Source of the DNA: a virus | Strand: one strand, 5' to 3' | DNA length: 46,523 nt | IMG/VR virus record: IMGVR_UViG_3300035211_000089 | Location: 1-46,523 of that record | Shown here: positions 13,714 to 21,212 of the stretch, one piece after another | How the letters are laid out: every line of letters starts with the position of its first letter | Numbering within the stretch: position 1 is the stretch's first letter | Notes under the pieces: model-generated | Told to the model about the DNA's origin: nothing | Database searches by the model: none | What the model saw: the letters and a program-made list of their open reading frames with translations, nothing else | Position numbers and translations under genes: made by a program

Positions 13714-15166
13714 AGAACGGATTCGATATTGGAGACCGACCGAGCCACCGTTCAATGACCAGAAGGCCGCTTATGAGTGCACGCGGAAGTTTCAATATGT
13801 TGGAGGCGGTAACCGATCAGGGAAGACCGAATTAGGATGGGCAAAGGCATACGATTTCTGCATGGGGCGCCACCCGACGCTTTCCCCAGACCGACCGCCA
13901 CCGGTGTTCGGTCGATATTGCGGTACCACCTGGGAAGACGGCATCAAAGAAGTAATCCTCAAGAAGGCCCAGAGCATGACCAGGCGTGCAGACCTATACG
14001 GGGGATCCTGGGACACGGCTTGGAGCGAGAAGTCACGCACGCTGACCTTCTGCCTGGACGGAGACATCCGAGTCAGGGGCTCACAGATTCGGTTCTACAC
14101 GTACGAGCAGAAGCTCTCCACCTACGGGGGCGACGATCTGGACTTCGTGATAATGGACGAGCACGGCATAAAGGCCTACTTCAACGAGAACATCGCCCGT
14201 CTGGTCGATCGAGACGGCTGGATTCTACTGACCGAGACGCCAGAGTGCGGCATCACCTGGGAAGACGAGGAAATCCTGCAGCGAGCGATCGACATGGACC
14301 CGGACTACGGGGTGTGGATATTCGACTCGGAGCTCAATCCGCATCTGAGCAAGAAAGGACTTCAGGCTCTCATAAAAACGGTCGGCAAAGATTCGGAGCT
14401 CTACAAGGCGAAGATCAAAGGGCAGATGGTCGCGCTACAGGGATTGGTGTACCCGATGTTTAAGGAACAGACTCACGTAATCCAGGAGTTCGAGATCCCG
14501 ACGTCAAAACGCTGGCATCGCCAGTGCATCATGGACGCCCACAAGAAGAAGGGGTGTATGCTGCTGTGGTTGGCCTGGAGCCCCGATCGGAGCCACGTCT
14601 ACGCCTATCGGGAGGCAACCTGGAAACCAAACAAAGGAGGCATCGAGGACCTGGCTGCTTTCATCCGGGCAAAGTGTGCTGGCGAGAAAATCAACGATTG
14701 GATTATGGATGAGTCCCTGGGCGGGACACCAAAGCCAGGGGAGTATGACATCTTCGGGCTCGAGGGTGTCATCGATCAACTAAACGACCTGGGCCTGCCT
14801 TTTGTCGGCACGAACGTCAATTCCGATAAGGCAGTCGAGGCTGGCATCATAAAGGTTAAGCAGTTCCTGCGTGTGGATCCGGTCACGGGTGATACCAGGC
14901 TGAAAATCTTCCAATGCTGCACCACGCTGATTAAGCAACTACAGATTTATCAGTACCGAAAAGAGAAGCCGGCCGACGAAGAAGTCTATCGGGAGCTGAT
15001 AAAAAAGATCAAAGATGATTTTCCGGACGATCTTCGATATGGCATTATGGCTGAACCATCGCCATTGATGCCCGAGCCACAGAAGATGGACTATGACCTT
15101 GATACGGGAGCGCCGTTATATCCGCAGGATCCTGACGGCGGCCCGGAGTTTGATTTGGAAGTATAG
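13589..15166 (+). CDS. terL: Terminase large subunit (TerL)
   Basis: Packaging motor ATPase and nuclease. In the 525-residue protein GGGNRSGKT (72-80) is the Walker A motif and LDFVIMDE (184-191) the Walker B with catalytic Glu; the RNase H-like nuclease domain follows from about 310. The start is TTG 13589, with GGTGGAGG 9 bp upstream, so its N-terminal 40 residues are encoded over the end of terS. No ATG occurs before the Walker A. Headful (pac) packaging would fit the circular assembly, but the sequence does not prove it. Confidence 0.93.
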   Translation: MSNNQVTAELLEKLGDFSLSLPRQVRRVLQRNTVELKRRRREERIRYWRPTEPPFNDQKAAYECTRKFQYVGGGNRSGKTELGWAKAYDFCMGRHPTLSPDRPPPVFGRYCGTTWEDGIKEVILKKAQSMTRRADLYGGSWDTAWSEKSRTLTFCLDGDIRVRGSQIRFYTYEQKLSTYGGDDLDFVIMDEHGIKAYFNENIARLVDRDGWILLTETPECGITWEDEEILQRAIDMDPDYGVWIFDSELNPHLSKKGLQALIKTVGKDSELYKAKIKGQMVALQGLVYPMFKEQTHVIQEFEIPTSKRWHRQCIMDAHKKKGCMLLWLAWSPDRSHVYAYREATWKPNKGGIEDLAAFIRAKCAGEKINDWIMDESLGGTPKPGEYDIFGLEGVIDQLNDLGLPFVGTNVNSDKAVEAGIIKVKQFLRVDPVTGDTRLKIFQCCTTLIKQLQIYQYRKEKPADEEVYRELIKKIKDDFPDDLRYGIMAEPSPLMPEPQKMDYDLDTGAPLYPQDPDGGPEFDLEV

Positions 15167-15174
15167 GAGGAACA

Positions 15175-15912
15175 ATGAATTGGATTGAGGCTACTTATTA
15201 CCTCGAGGCGGTGGATCATCCGGAGTCAGAGGCCTTCTTTGGCAGGCGAGCGATCACTTTACCGCACATCAACAATAAGGACGCTCGAGTAATGATGAGT
15301 GAAGAAGGCAAGGCTTGCTGGTTTGCCTATAAAGAGGCGCCGGCTGGTACTCCTGTCTCGTTAGTTGAGCGAGCGCGAGATGATTGGAGGCCCTACACCG
15401 ATAGGGCCTCAGCTCATCAACCCGGCCAGAAGATTCCAGTATTGCACCCCAACTACAAGGGCCCGACCAAAAACCTCAGCTACCGGGAGGCCCTGGCCGC
15501 CCTCGATCGACTGCCGCCCGGGAGCTACGCGGCCAGGCTGCCGGAGTACGAAGATCATTGTTGCATGATCCTAAGCAAGAGCGATGCGAATGAGAGCAAG
15601 GGTCTTTACATGGATCACAATTTTGCGAAGGATGAACCGCCACCGGCCACCAAGCCGCGGCCGCCGATCTCCGTTATTCCGATCCCACGGCACGAACAGG
15701 AGCGCCACGATTGGATGGTGTTCAAGGTGGACAAATACTGGCCGCCCAGGAACAGGCGGGAGGAAGCGGTTCAACTCATGGTGGACGCGAGGAACATTCT
15801 GAACGAGCTCGAGATCGAGAAAGGCGAAGATGTCCGAGCTCAGGTCGGCTGGCTTACCCAGGCGATCTACTACATACCACCACCGAAAAAGGAGGAAACG
15901 GACCATGCGTAG
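15175..15912 (+). CDS. Hypothetical protein downstream of terL
   Basis: A 245-residue protein with a strong ribosome-binding site (AGGAGG). It contains a Pro-rich linker (DEPPPATKPRPPISVIPI) between two probable domains and ends PPPKKEETDHA. The start of the next gene overlaps its last codons. No family recognised; the place between terminase and capsid genes is variable in phages. Confidence 0.68.
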   Translation: MNWIEATYYLEAVDHPESEAFFGRRAITLPHINNKDARVMMSEEGKACWFAYKEAPAGTPVSLVERARDDWRPYTDRASAHQPGQKIPVLHPNYKGPTKNLSYREALAALDRLPPGSYAARLPEYEDHCCMILSKSDANESKGLYMDHNFAKDEPPPATKPRPPISVIPIPRHEQERHDWMVFKVDKYWPPRNRREEAVQLMVDARNILNELEIEKGEDVRAQVGWLTQAIYYIPPPKKEETDHA

Positions 15913-16150
15913 CTACAGAAAGCGACCGATCGTGGTCGAGGCTGAGTTGTTCGATCCCGGCTGTCTCGACGGTTGGTCAACACCCGTCTATAAAGACAAC
16001 GATTGGCCTACTGGTTGGGCGGTCGATACGCTCCACGGGCCGGTGTCGGTCGCTCCAGGCGATTATGTCGTGATGGAACCTGACGGCAAACACGCTTATC
16101 CGGTGGCGCCAGATATTTTCAAGGCCACCTACGACCCGGTGGAGGAGTAG
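15905..16150 (+). CDS. Small conserved-type phage protein
   Basis: An 81-residue protein (RSYRKRPIVVEAELFDPG, then APGDYVVMEPDGKHAYPV and FKATYDPVEE). The pattern YRKxPVVxEA...PGDYVV...G..YPV.PDIF..TY is shared by many small phage proteins of unknown role. ATG 15905 is chosen by AAAGGAGG upstream. Confidence 0.72.
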   Translation: MRSYRKRPIVVEAELFDPGCLDGWSTPVYKDNDWPTGWAVDTLHGPVSVAPGDYVVMEPDGKHAYPVAPDIFKATYDPVEE

Positions 16151-16161
16151 GGAGTGGGAGG

Positions 16162-16269
16162 GTGATAGTTGTACCGTCGTATATTTACGAACTTGTGGCG
16201 AAACACTATCCACACTTATTGCCGAGTTTGGTTGAATACACGTCAGACCCGGTGGAGGATCAGGCATGA
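16162..16269 (+). CDS. 35-residue hypothetical protein
   Basis: Starts at GTG behind GGAGTGGGAGG and ends in an ATGA overlap with the next gene, which fits the tiling style of this phage. Its end (YTSDPVEDQA) echoes the end of the preceding protein (TYDPVEE), and the two share the 14-mer GACCCGGTGGAGGA (16133-16146 and 16246-16259), a sign of local duplication. Confidence 0.5.
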   Translation: MIVVPSYIYELVAKHYPHLLPSLVEYTSDPVEDQA

Positions 16270-16475
16270 AGCTCATTGACCGACGTATTTGCAAGCCCAT
16301 CGCTCTCAAAAACTTCAATGGGCTCTTAGCCCCCGGCGACGTTGGGGTCCATCGCGATAAGCAGGGCCGGTTCATAGAGTTTGTAGTATTTGAGGACGAC
16401 ACGTCGGCAGTTGCTCTGATCGATGAGAACGACGCCCTGCACTACGCCGAAGTGATGAGAGGGAATTATGGTTAA
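16266..16475 (+). CDS. Hypothetical 69-residue protein
   Basis: A small alpha/beta protein (GDVGVHRDKQGRFIEFVVFE, then AVALIDENDALHYAEVMRG). Starts at the ATGA overlap and its last codons overlap the next gene. The final codons lie in the 31-bp repeat found again at 16851-16881. No family recognised. Confidence 0.58.
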   Translation: MKLIDRRICKPIALKNFNGLLAPGDVGVHRDKQGRFIEFVVFEDDTSAVALIDENDALHYAEVMRGNYG

Positions 16476-16881
16476 ATCAGAATTGAAACAGGCTCTCCGG
16501 CTGGACCCACGGCGCCAGAGAGGTCGGAAGTGTTGGGACTGCCTTCACCTTCTCGATTACTACCCAAAGTCGACCTGGCCGATCAGTTGCGGGCGCCAGG
16601 TTGACGATGATACTAATTGCCGACCTGACGGCACCGCCGACCCTTCCGTTCTGGCTCAGCAGTTTCCCGAAGGCAAGATCCGCGAAGACGCGGACTGCCC
16701 GTACTTCGAGGGTGATTACGACGTTGGGTATAGCACCTTCCGCATAGAGGCGGCGGCCAGAGAGGGAGTTATACCGTCGCACTACAAGAACAGGCCCTCG
16801 ATGCTGCTTCGGAACACCACTGACTACAACGAAGTGGCGATGATGAGGCCGCCGAAGTGATGAGAGGGAACTATGGTTAAA
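16446..16881 (+). repeat. 31-bp direct repeat flanking one small gene
   Basis: Positions 16446-16476 and 16851-16881 match at 30 of 31 bases. Each copy includes a ribosome-binding site (GAGAGGGAA), an ATG and the codons for MVK, so two genes start with the same leader and first residues. Recombination between the copies would delete exactly one gene. Confidence 0.85.
16468..16860 (+). CDS. Cysteine-containing hypothetical protein
   Basis: A 130-residue protein with four Cys (CWDC, then SCGRQ, then NCRPDG and DCPYF) that could hold a metal. Ribosome-binding site GAGAGGGAA. Both the upstream leader and the sequence after the stop are copies of the same 31-bp repeat, so the whole gene is framed by the repeat like a cassette. 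Function unknown. Confidence 0.62.
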   Translation: MVKSELKQALRLDPRRQRGRKCWDCLHLLDYYPKSTWPISCGRQVDDDTNCRPDGTADPSVLAQQFPEGKIREDADCPYFEGDYDVGYSTFRIEAAAREGVIPSHYKNRPSMLLRNTTDYNEVAMMRPPK

Positions 16882-17178
16882 CCCAGACCGATGAGCCCCT
16901 TGGAGCGGGTCTCCGGCCGAACGATCAAAGGATTCAAGGAGCTTCTCTGTGATATTGAGTGGCCGAAGATTCTATTGGATTTCACCTGGCGCGGTCGTCG
17001 TTATGTTTTGCTGTTCGGAAGGCATCGACCCGGTGTCTACTTGGGCCGGACAGGACATAGGTTAGGCTTCGCTTTCGAATGGATAAGTTTCGACCTGGAC
17101 CTCTGGTGGTGGTGGCTTTCGCTGCATACGCACACGCTTCGTTATTTAACGCGCTGCCGCCGACAGGCACCAAAATGA
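16873..17178 (+). CDS. Hypothetical Trp/Arg-rich protein
   Basis: A 101-residue basic protein with a Trp cluster (FDLDLWWWWLSLHTHTLRYL) that could touch a membrane. Shares its leader with the gene at 16468. It ends in an ATGA overlap with the next frame. Composition is slightly odd but the overlaps support it. Confidence 0.55.
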   Translation: MVKPRPMSPLERVSGRTIKGFKELLCDIEWPKILLDFTWRGRRYVLLFGRHRPGVYLGRTGHRLGFAFEWISFDLDLWWWWLSLHTHTLRYLTRCRRQAPK

Positions 17179-17402
17179 TAAGTTTCTTCGACATGCCGGA
17201 GCACCACGCCAGGATAACCGGTATCTACGATCCGGTCCTTCCCGCCAACTGGCTCGAGGCTCTGCTTGACTGCCTGGCGCCCCGCAAGATCGGTGACTTC
17301 CAGGGTATCGGCTTCTTTGTGGATCCGCTGTTGGAGGCAAATACGTTCGAGATCCGCGACAGCCGGGGTGTCGTCGTCGGTCGCTTCAAAGTGAAAGGCT
17401 GA
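17175..17402 (+). CDS. Hypothetical 75-residue protein
   Basis: Starts at the ATG that overlaps the previous stop. Small alpha/beta protein (FFDMPEHHARITGIYDPV, ending SRGVVVGRFKVKG). The frame is open upstream to 17079, but that would overlap the previous gene by 100 bp. No family recognised. Confidence 0.58.
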   Translation: MISFFDMPEHHARITGIYDPVLPANWLEALLDCLAPRKIGDFQGIGFFVDPLLEANTFEIRDSRGVVVGRFKVKG

Positions 17403-17403
17403 T

Positions 17404-17784
17404 ATGACCTTCAACTACGACGAGGGATATGTCCCGCCGCCTCAGAACGTCCACTACTACGCCATGGACATTGTGCTGCATGCGATGGTTATGCAAGTGA
17501 TTGTCAAGGCGGTAGAGTATTGTATGGGCAAGGACAGACCGAAGGACCCGGGCCCGTCTATGCTAAATCCTGTCTTCACGCCCGATCGTGTATGGCTGCC
17601 GTGGCCCGCCTATCTCAGGATGCGGCAGGAGATGGCTCAAATGAAGCCGACGGAGGAAATCAACCTGTACGGCCCGGAATCCATCGACTTTGAGGATCTG
17701 GCCGTCCTCGAGGTTGTGGCCTACGTTCCAGAACCAAAGTTCCACAATAAGATGCTGTTAATGTCGACCAAACCGGTTTTCTAA
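17404..17784 (+). CDS. Hypothetical 126-residue protein
   Basis: Begins one base after the previous stop. Met-rich helix near the N-terminus (AMDIVLHAMVMQVIVKAVEY), Pro-rich middle and an acidic beta-rich C-terminus (VLEVVAYVPEPKF). It lies directly before the GroES gene and may belong to the same head-assembly unit; no family recognised. Confidence 0.62.
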   Translation: MTFNYDEGYVPPPQNVHYYAMDIVLHAMVMQVIVKAVEYCMGKDRPKDPGPSMLNPVFTPDRVWLPWPAYLRMRQEMAQMKPTEEINLYGPESIDFEDLAVLEVVAYVPEPKFHNKMLLMSTKPVF

Positions 17785-17803
17785 CTTCAAGGAGGAATTG
17801 ACG

Positions 17804-18103
17804 ATGAAGATCAAACCCCTGAGCGAGTACATAGTCGCAAAGGTTCTGGACGCACCCAGGATGACCCAGGGCGGACTGCATCTGCCGGACAGCGCCCAGG
17901 CCAGGGAACAGACGAGAGCTGAAGTCCTCGAGGTTGGTCCCGGCCGCATGAACGAGCAGGGCGACGAGCTGCCGATGCGCGTCAAGAAAGGCGATCAGAT
18001 CATCTTCGGCGACCTGGCTGCGGCCAAAGTGACCCTGGACGGCGAGGAATATCTGATTCTCAGAGAAGCTAACGTCATGGCCGTTGTCGGCGGAAGGGAG
18101 TAG
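17804..18103 (+). CDS. groES: Phage-encoded GroES co-chaperonin
   Basis: Caps the host GroEL chamber. The 99-residue protein matches GroES along its length: MKIKPLSEYIVAKV (strand 1), mobile loop with GGLHL at 23-27 (GGIVL in E. coli), GEVLxVGPG equivalent (AEVLEVGPGR), the roof loop region, KKGDQIIFGD, and the C-terminal DGEEYLILREANVMAVV. Start by AAGGAGG 8 bp upstream. No GroEL gene is present, as in T4, whose gp31 replaces host GroES to fold the capsid protein. Its place between terminase and portal fits a role in folding capsid or another large virion protein. Confidence 0.9.
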   Translation: MKIKPLSEYIVAKVLDAPRMTQGGLHLPDSAQAREQTRAEVLEVGPGRMNEQGDELPMRVKKGDQIIFGDLAAAKVTLDGEEYLILREANVMAVVGGRE

Positions 18104-18107
18104 CTCT

Positions 18108-18467
18108 ATGTGTAGCAACAGTGAAGAACCCCTGCCGACACCCCCGCATGTTCTAAAGAAGTTCGGGCTGGATGTGGTTGACGACGACAATCGCCTGCAC
18201 AGGGTCAGAGTTGGGGAGAATCAAGAAAACGGTAGGTATGCCATCCTGGACCCTCGGCTACCATCTGATCGTCGCGAGTATCTCTATCGGGTCATTCCTC
18301 TACCAACTGCCAGGCTATTCTGGATAGAGCGAGTGATGCAAGAATGTGAGGACGTCCAGGAATATCTGTCCAGATTATACAACGCGACAATCGCCGTGGA
18401 AGACGCCCAGGATCTTGAATGGACCGATCCGATGAACCCGAAAAATCCCCCCCTTGACGAATCCTGA
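18108..18467 (+). CDS. Hypothetical acidic protein after groES
   Basis: A 119-residue acidic protein starting 4 bp after the groES stop behind AAGGGAG. No domain recognised. Its last codons (NPKNPPLDES) contain the first copy of the 19-bp repeat with a TTGACG -35-like box, so the 3' end also carries regulatory DNA. Confidence 0.62.
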   Translation: MCSNSEEPLPTPPHVLKKFGLDVVDDDNRLHRVRVGENQENGRYAILDPRLPSDRREYLYRVIPLPTARLFWIERVMQECEDVQEYLSRLYNATIAVEDAQDLEWTDPMNPKNPPLDES

Positions 18468-18481
18468 TCCTATCGTATCGT
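18454..18481 (+). promoter_or_regulatory. Candidate promoter, first repeat copy
   Basis: TTGACG (18454-18459), 16-bp spacer, TATCGT (18476-18481). It fires toward the terminator at 18534-18580, so it would make only a short RNA unless terminated transcription is overridden. Confidence 0.42.
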
Positions 18482-18533
18482 CTGGTGTCGATCGGGTGAA
18501 ATTCCTCATCCGCTGTTGACACTGATGCTGCAT

Positions 18534-18580
18534 GGCCCTGGTGGTTTTGCCCTTCTTTTTTCCACTAGGGCCTTATTTTT
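18534..18580 (+). terminator. Strong intrinsic terminator
   Basis: GGCCCTGGTGG (18534-18544) pairs with CCACTAGGGCC (18562-18572) as an 11-bp stem with a single G-U pair and a 17-base loop, followed by TTATTTTT. It ends the terminase-groES transcript before the structural block. Confidence 0.85.
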
Positions 18581-18604
18581 GCCTAAATCTGAAAAATCCC
18601 CCCC

Positions 18605-18632
18605 TTGACAGATTCTCAGATTGTGTTATAGA
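18605..18632 (+). promoter_or_regulatory. Structural-gene promoter
   Basis: Perfect -35 TTGACA (18605-18610), 16-bp spacer, TATAGA (18627-18632), within the second copy of the 19-bp repeat and after the terminator. It would drive the portal gene and the structural operon. The leader then holds AGAGCAGCCT twice before the portal ATG. Confidence 0.68.
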
Positions 18633-18682
18633 CCGATCAGAGCAGCCTCAGTGTCGCCAGAGCAGCCTAAGGACTTGCGACT

Positions 18683-20584
18683 ATGGCGACTGAAGTATCT
18701 ACAGGCCCCACCAATCGGACAGTCAGAGACTGGCTGCAAATCAAGCAGGAACCCGAGAAAGTTATTCGGGCTCGCTACGAAATGTCGAAGCGGGCTCTCT
18801 CCGAGCGTCACGCCCGATGGCGCAAGATCAGAAACGCCTACCATGGCTACGTGGCCGACACGGCCAAGCAGAAGGGCCGGGCCAATTTCCATTATCACAA
18901 GATATTTCCGCTGATCGAGATGGAAGCGGCCCGCTTCATGCTCAATTACTTCCGCCATGATCCGTTTGTCACCGTCACCCCGACCAATTCAGAGACAGTC
19001 GAATCGGCCCAACGCCATGAAGAAGTGATCCAGCACTACCTCGAACACTGCCCGAGCTGGTACCTCGAGAAGCTCCGCCTGGTCAAATATACCGGGCTCT
19101 ACGGCTGCGGCTTCGAAATGCCGAGCTGGCGGACGACCAAGCGGAAGGTCCGCAAGAACGTCAATATCACCATGGCCGGCACCGTGGTCGGGACCGACCA
19201 GGTTGAAGTCGAGGACGTCGTATATGACGGTCTGTGGTTCAAGACGATATCGCCGACCGATGTTTTCCCGTACCCCTATGCCGCCAACATTTCGACCGTG
19301 CCGTGGGTGGTGGTGGTCGAATTCGTGCATATCCAGGACATTCTCGATCGCGCTCAGCAGGGGATATTCGACGAGGCCCAGGTCAACAAGATCCCGCTGA
19401 ACGGACATCTGCAGGAAGAATGGGAATTCCGGCGCCACTACAGCGACCTGGGGCATTCGACGCCCGACAGCGACGAGGAATTGATCTGCCTGCAGCACAT
19501 GTTCACGCGCGATCGGTTTCAGACCCTGGCCAACGACAAAGTAGTCATTCGCGACGAGCCCAACATCTTCTGGCATGGCGAGATTCCCATGGTCCAGGGC
19601 GTCAAGACCCTCGATCCCGACAGCTTCTGGCCGATCGGCTCGGGCTGGCCCAAGATGCCCAATCAGAAGATGCTCAGCCTGTTCATGAATACCATGATCG
19701 ACAACGTGCTCTCGAGCCAGTGGCAGTCCTGGAAGTACAAGGCCGGTCGGGTCAACCCCAATTATCTCCTGTCCATGCCGAATCACCGGATCCCGGTCAA
19801 GGAGATGGACGACGTTGAAGTTATCCAGCCACCGGAGATGAAGCAGGATATTGCCCTGCTGAAAACCATGGTCGAGGCCGGCGACGATGAGCTTATGGGC
19901 TATTTCGGGGCTCAAAAGGGCTACTCGCAGCAGAGGCAGACGGCCACCAGCGACGCCATATTCCAGTCCGAAGGCAACCAGCGGATTCAGTACGACGTGA
20001 TGACCCTCGAGAACCTGACCTTGATTCCCGAGGCCAGAATGATATCGAAGCTCGTCCAGCAATTCATGCCGGAGGAAATGGACGTCCGGATCAACGGACC
20101 GGGCGGGTATCAATTCCACCGGCTCAGCGCCGACCAGGTGCGCGGCGAATTCGATTTCAAGGCCCAGGGATCCTCAGAAGCCCTCAACCGGGCTGTCGTG
20201 CAGCAGCAGTTGATCGAGCTGTACGAGACTTCCAAGGATGCCGTTCAGCACGTCCAGATGGGCGACGGCACCATCGTTCCGGTCCCGGTCCTCGATGCCT
20301 ACCAGGCACTCAAGGAGCTCTACGAGGGCTACGGCCGGCGCAACACCGACAAGCTGCTGTATCGTCCGGAGGTCTTCGGTCTCCCTCTCAACAACGAGCT
20401 GCTTAACAGCTACGGTCTGCCGTCGATCCCGGGTCTCGATCAGCTTCAGCGCAATCCGCAGACCGGCGCCCTTAGAAATCAGCAGAGCGGCGGTACTCCG
20501 CTGCAGAACATGGGCCGCTCGACCAACGTGACGGACATCACCAGGCGTGCGAACGCTCAACCAATGATAGCGAGTGCGATCTAA
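18683..20584 (+). CDS. Portal protein
   Basis: Forms the dodecameric ring at one capsid vertex through which DNA enters and leaves. The 633-residue length and motifs (IFPLIEMEAARFMLNYFRHD, ATSDAIFQSEGNQRIQYDVM, LTLIPEARMISKLVQQF) fit the portals of podoviruses. The C-terminal 60 residues are Gln/Asn/Gly-rich and probably flexible. It comes directly before two small genes, the scaffold and the capsid protein, the usual order. Ribosome-binding site is weak (TAAGGA). Confidence 0.88.
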   Translation: MATEVSTGPTNRTVRDWLQIKQEPEKVIRARYEMSKRALSERHARWRKIRNAYHGYVADTAKQKGRANFHYHKIFPLIEMEAARFMLNYFRHDPFVTVTPTNSETVESAQRHEEVIQHYLEHCPSWYLEKLRLVKYTGLYGCGFEMPSWRTTKRKVRKNVNITMAGTVVGTDQVEVEDVVYDGLWFKTISPTDVFPYPYAANISTVPWVVVVEFVHIQDILDRAQQGIFDEAQVNKIPLNGHLQEEWEFRRHYSDLGHSTPDSDEELICLQHMFTRDRFQTLANDKVVIRDEPNIFWHGEIPMVQGVKTLDPDSFWPIGSGWPKMPNQKMLSLFMNTMIDNVLSSQWQSWKYKAGRVNPNYLLSMPNHRIPVKEMDDVEVIQPPEMKQDIALLKTMVEAGDDELMGYFGAQKGYSQQRQTATSDAIFQSEGNQRIQYDVMTLENLTLIPEARMISKLVQQFMPEEMDVRINGPGGYQFHRLSADQVRGEFDFKAQGSSEALNRAVVQQQLIELYETSKDAVQHVQMGDGTIVPVPVLDAYQALKELYEGYGRRNTDKLLYRPEVFGLPLNNELLNSYGLPSIPGLDQLQRNPQTGALRNQQSGGTPLQNMGRSTNVTDITRRANAQPMIASAI

Positions 20585-20790
20585 TGGCCAAGAAGGGGAA
20601 GAGAAATTGGGCGATGCAGGAATTCGCCAAGGTGATGCCGCCGGTGAACGTCAGCCAGGAAGAATGGGACCGGATCTTTCCCCCTGAGCGTCGAGCTCCT
20701 GGCCCAACGAAAGAGCAGTTTGACTCTGTGCTGGGACTAAGCGGCAGGCCGCCACTGATCGATATACTCGAGGGAGCTCCCCTGTCATGA
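20584..20790 (+). CDS. Small hypothetical protein in the head operon
   Basis: 68 residues, basic N-terminus (AKKGKRNWAMQEFAKVMPPV), Pro-rich C-terminus. Its start shares a base with the portal stop and its end overlaps the next gene. Possibly a head decoration or assembly factor; no family recognised. Confidence 0.62.
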   Translation: MAKKGKRNWAMQEFAKVMPPVNVSQEEWDRIFPPERRAPGPTKEQFDSVLGLSGRPPLIDILEGAPLS

Positions 20791-21212
20791 AGCGCCCATT
20801 TATCAGATACCTCGAGGGTGACGGCGACACCAAGTATTTTCGGTGGATAGACGCCTACCCCGAGACGATCGTCCAGCCGGATGATTCCAAGGAAGTGCAG
20901 CTCCAGAAGCTGCGCCGAAAACTGGCGATCATGTCCTCTGTCTCTCAACTGCTGACCTATGAGCCCTGGCTGGTTCTGCAGGAGCTTTGCTTGGCCACGC
21001 TCGCCACCAACGAAATCGAGCTGCACGACGCCCTGGACCGTGGGGATAAAGCCACGGAACTGAGATTAAGAGCAGAATTTAGGGGCATCACGGGCCATTT
21101 CCAGATGGTCAATGGTGTCACCGAGACAATGGAAAAGATTCAACAAGAAATCTCTGACATCGAGACTGGGATCGACCCTCAGTCTGAAATACAGGAGAAC
21201 ACGAAAGTATGA
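20787..21212 (+). CDS. Hypothetical helical head-operon protein
   Basis: A 141-residue protein, mainly helical (KEVQLQKLRRKLAIMSSVSQ, then a coiled-coil-like C-terminus METMEKIQQEISDIET-type). Overlaps both neighbours by 4 bp. It may help assembly with the scaffold encoded next; no family recognised. Confidence 0.62.
   Translation: MKRPFIRYLEGDGDTKYFRWIDAYPETIVQPDDSKEVQLQKLRRKLAIMSSVSQLLTYEPWLVLQELCLATLATNEIELHDALDRGDKATELRLRAEFRGITGHFQMVNGVTETMEKIQQEISDIETGIDPQSEIQENTKV

Larger units (their letters stand above)
18440..18609 (+). repeat. 19-bp direct repeat overlapping two -35 boxes
   Basis: GAAAAATCCCCCCCTTGAC occurs perfectly at 18440-18458 and 18591-18609, 151 bp apart. In both copies the last bases form a -35 box with a -10-like hexamer 16 bp further on. 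Conservation of the 13 bases upstream of -35 suggests a binding site for an activator or repressor of structural-gene transcription. Confidence 0.8.

Noticed and set aside
18989-20119. A 376-codon minus-strand frame inside the portal gene
   Set aside because: Antisense shadow of a strongly supported portal gene; no start signal.
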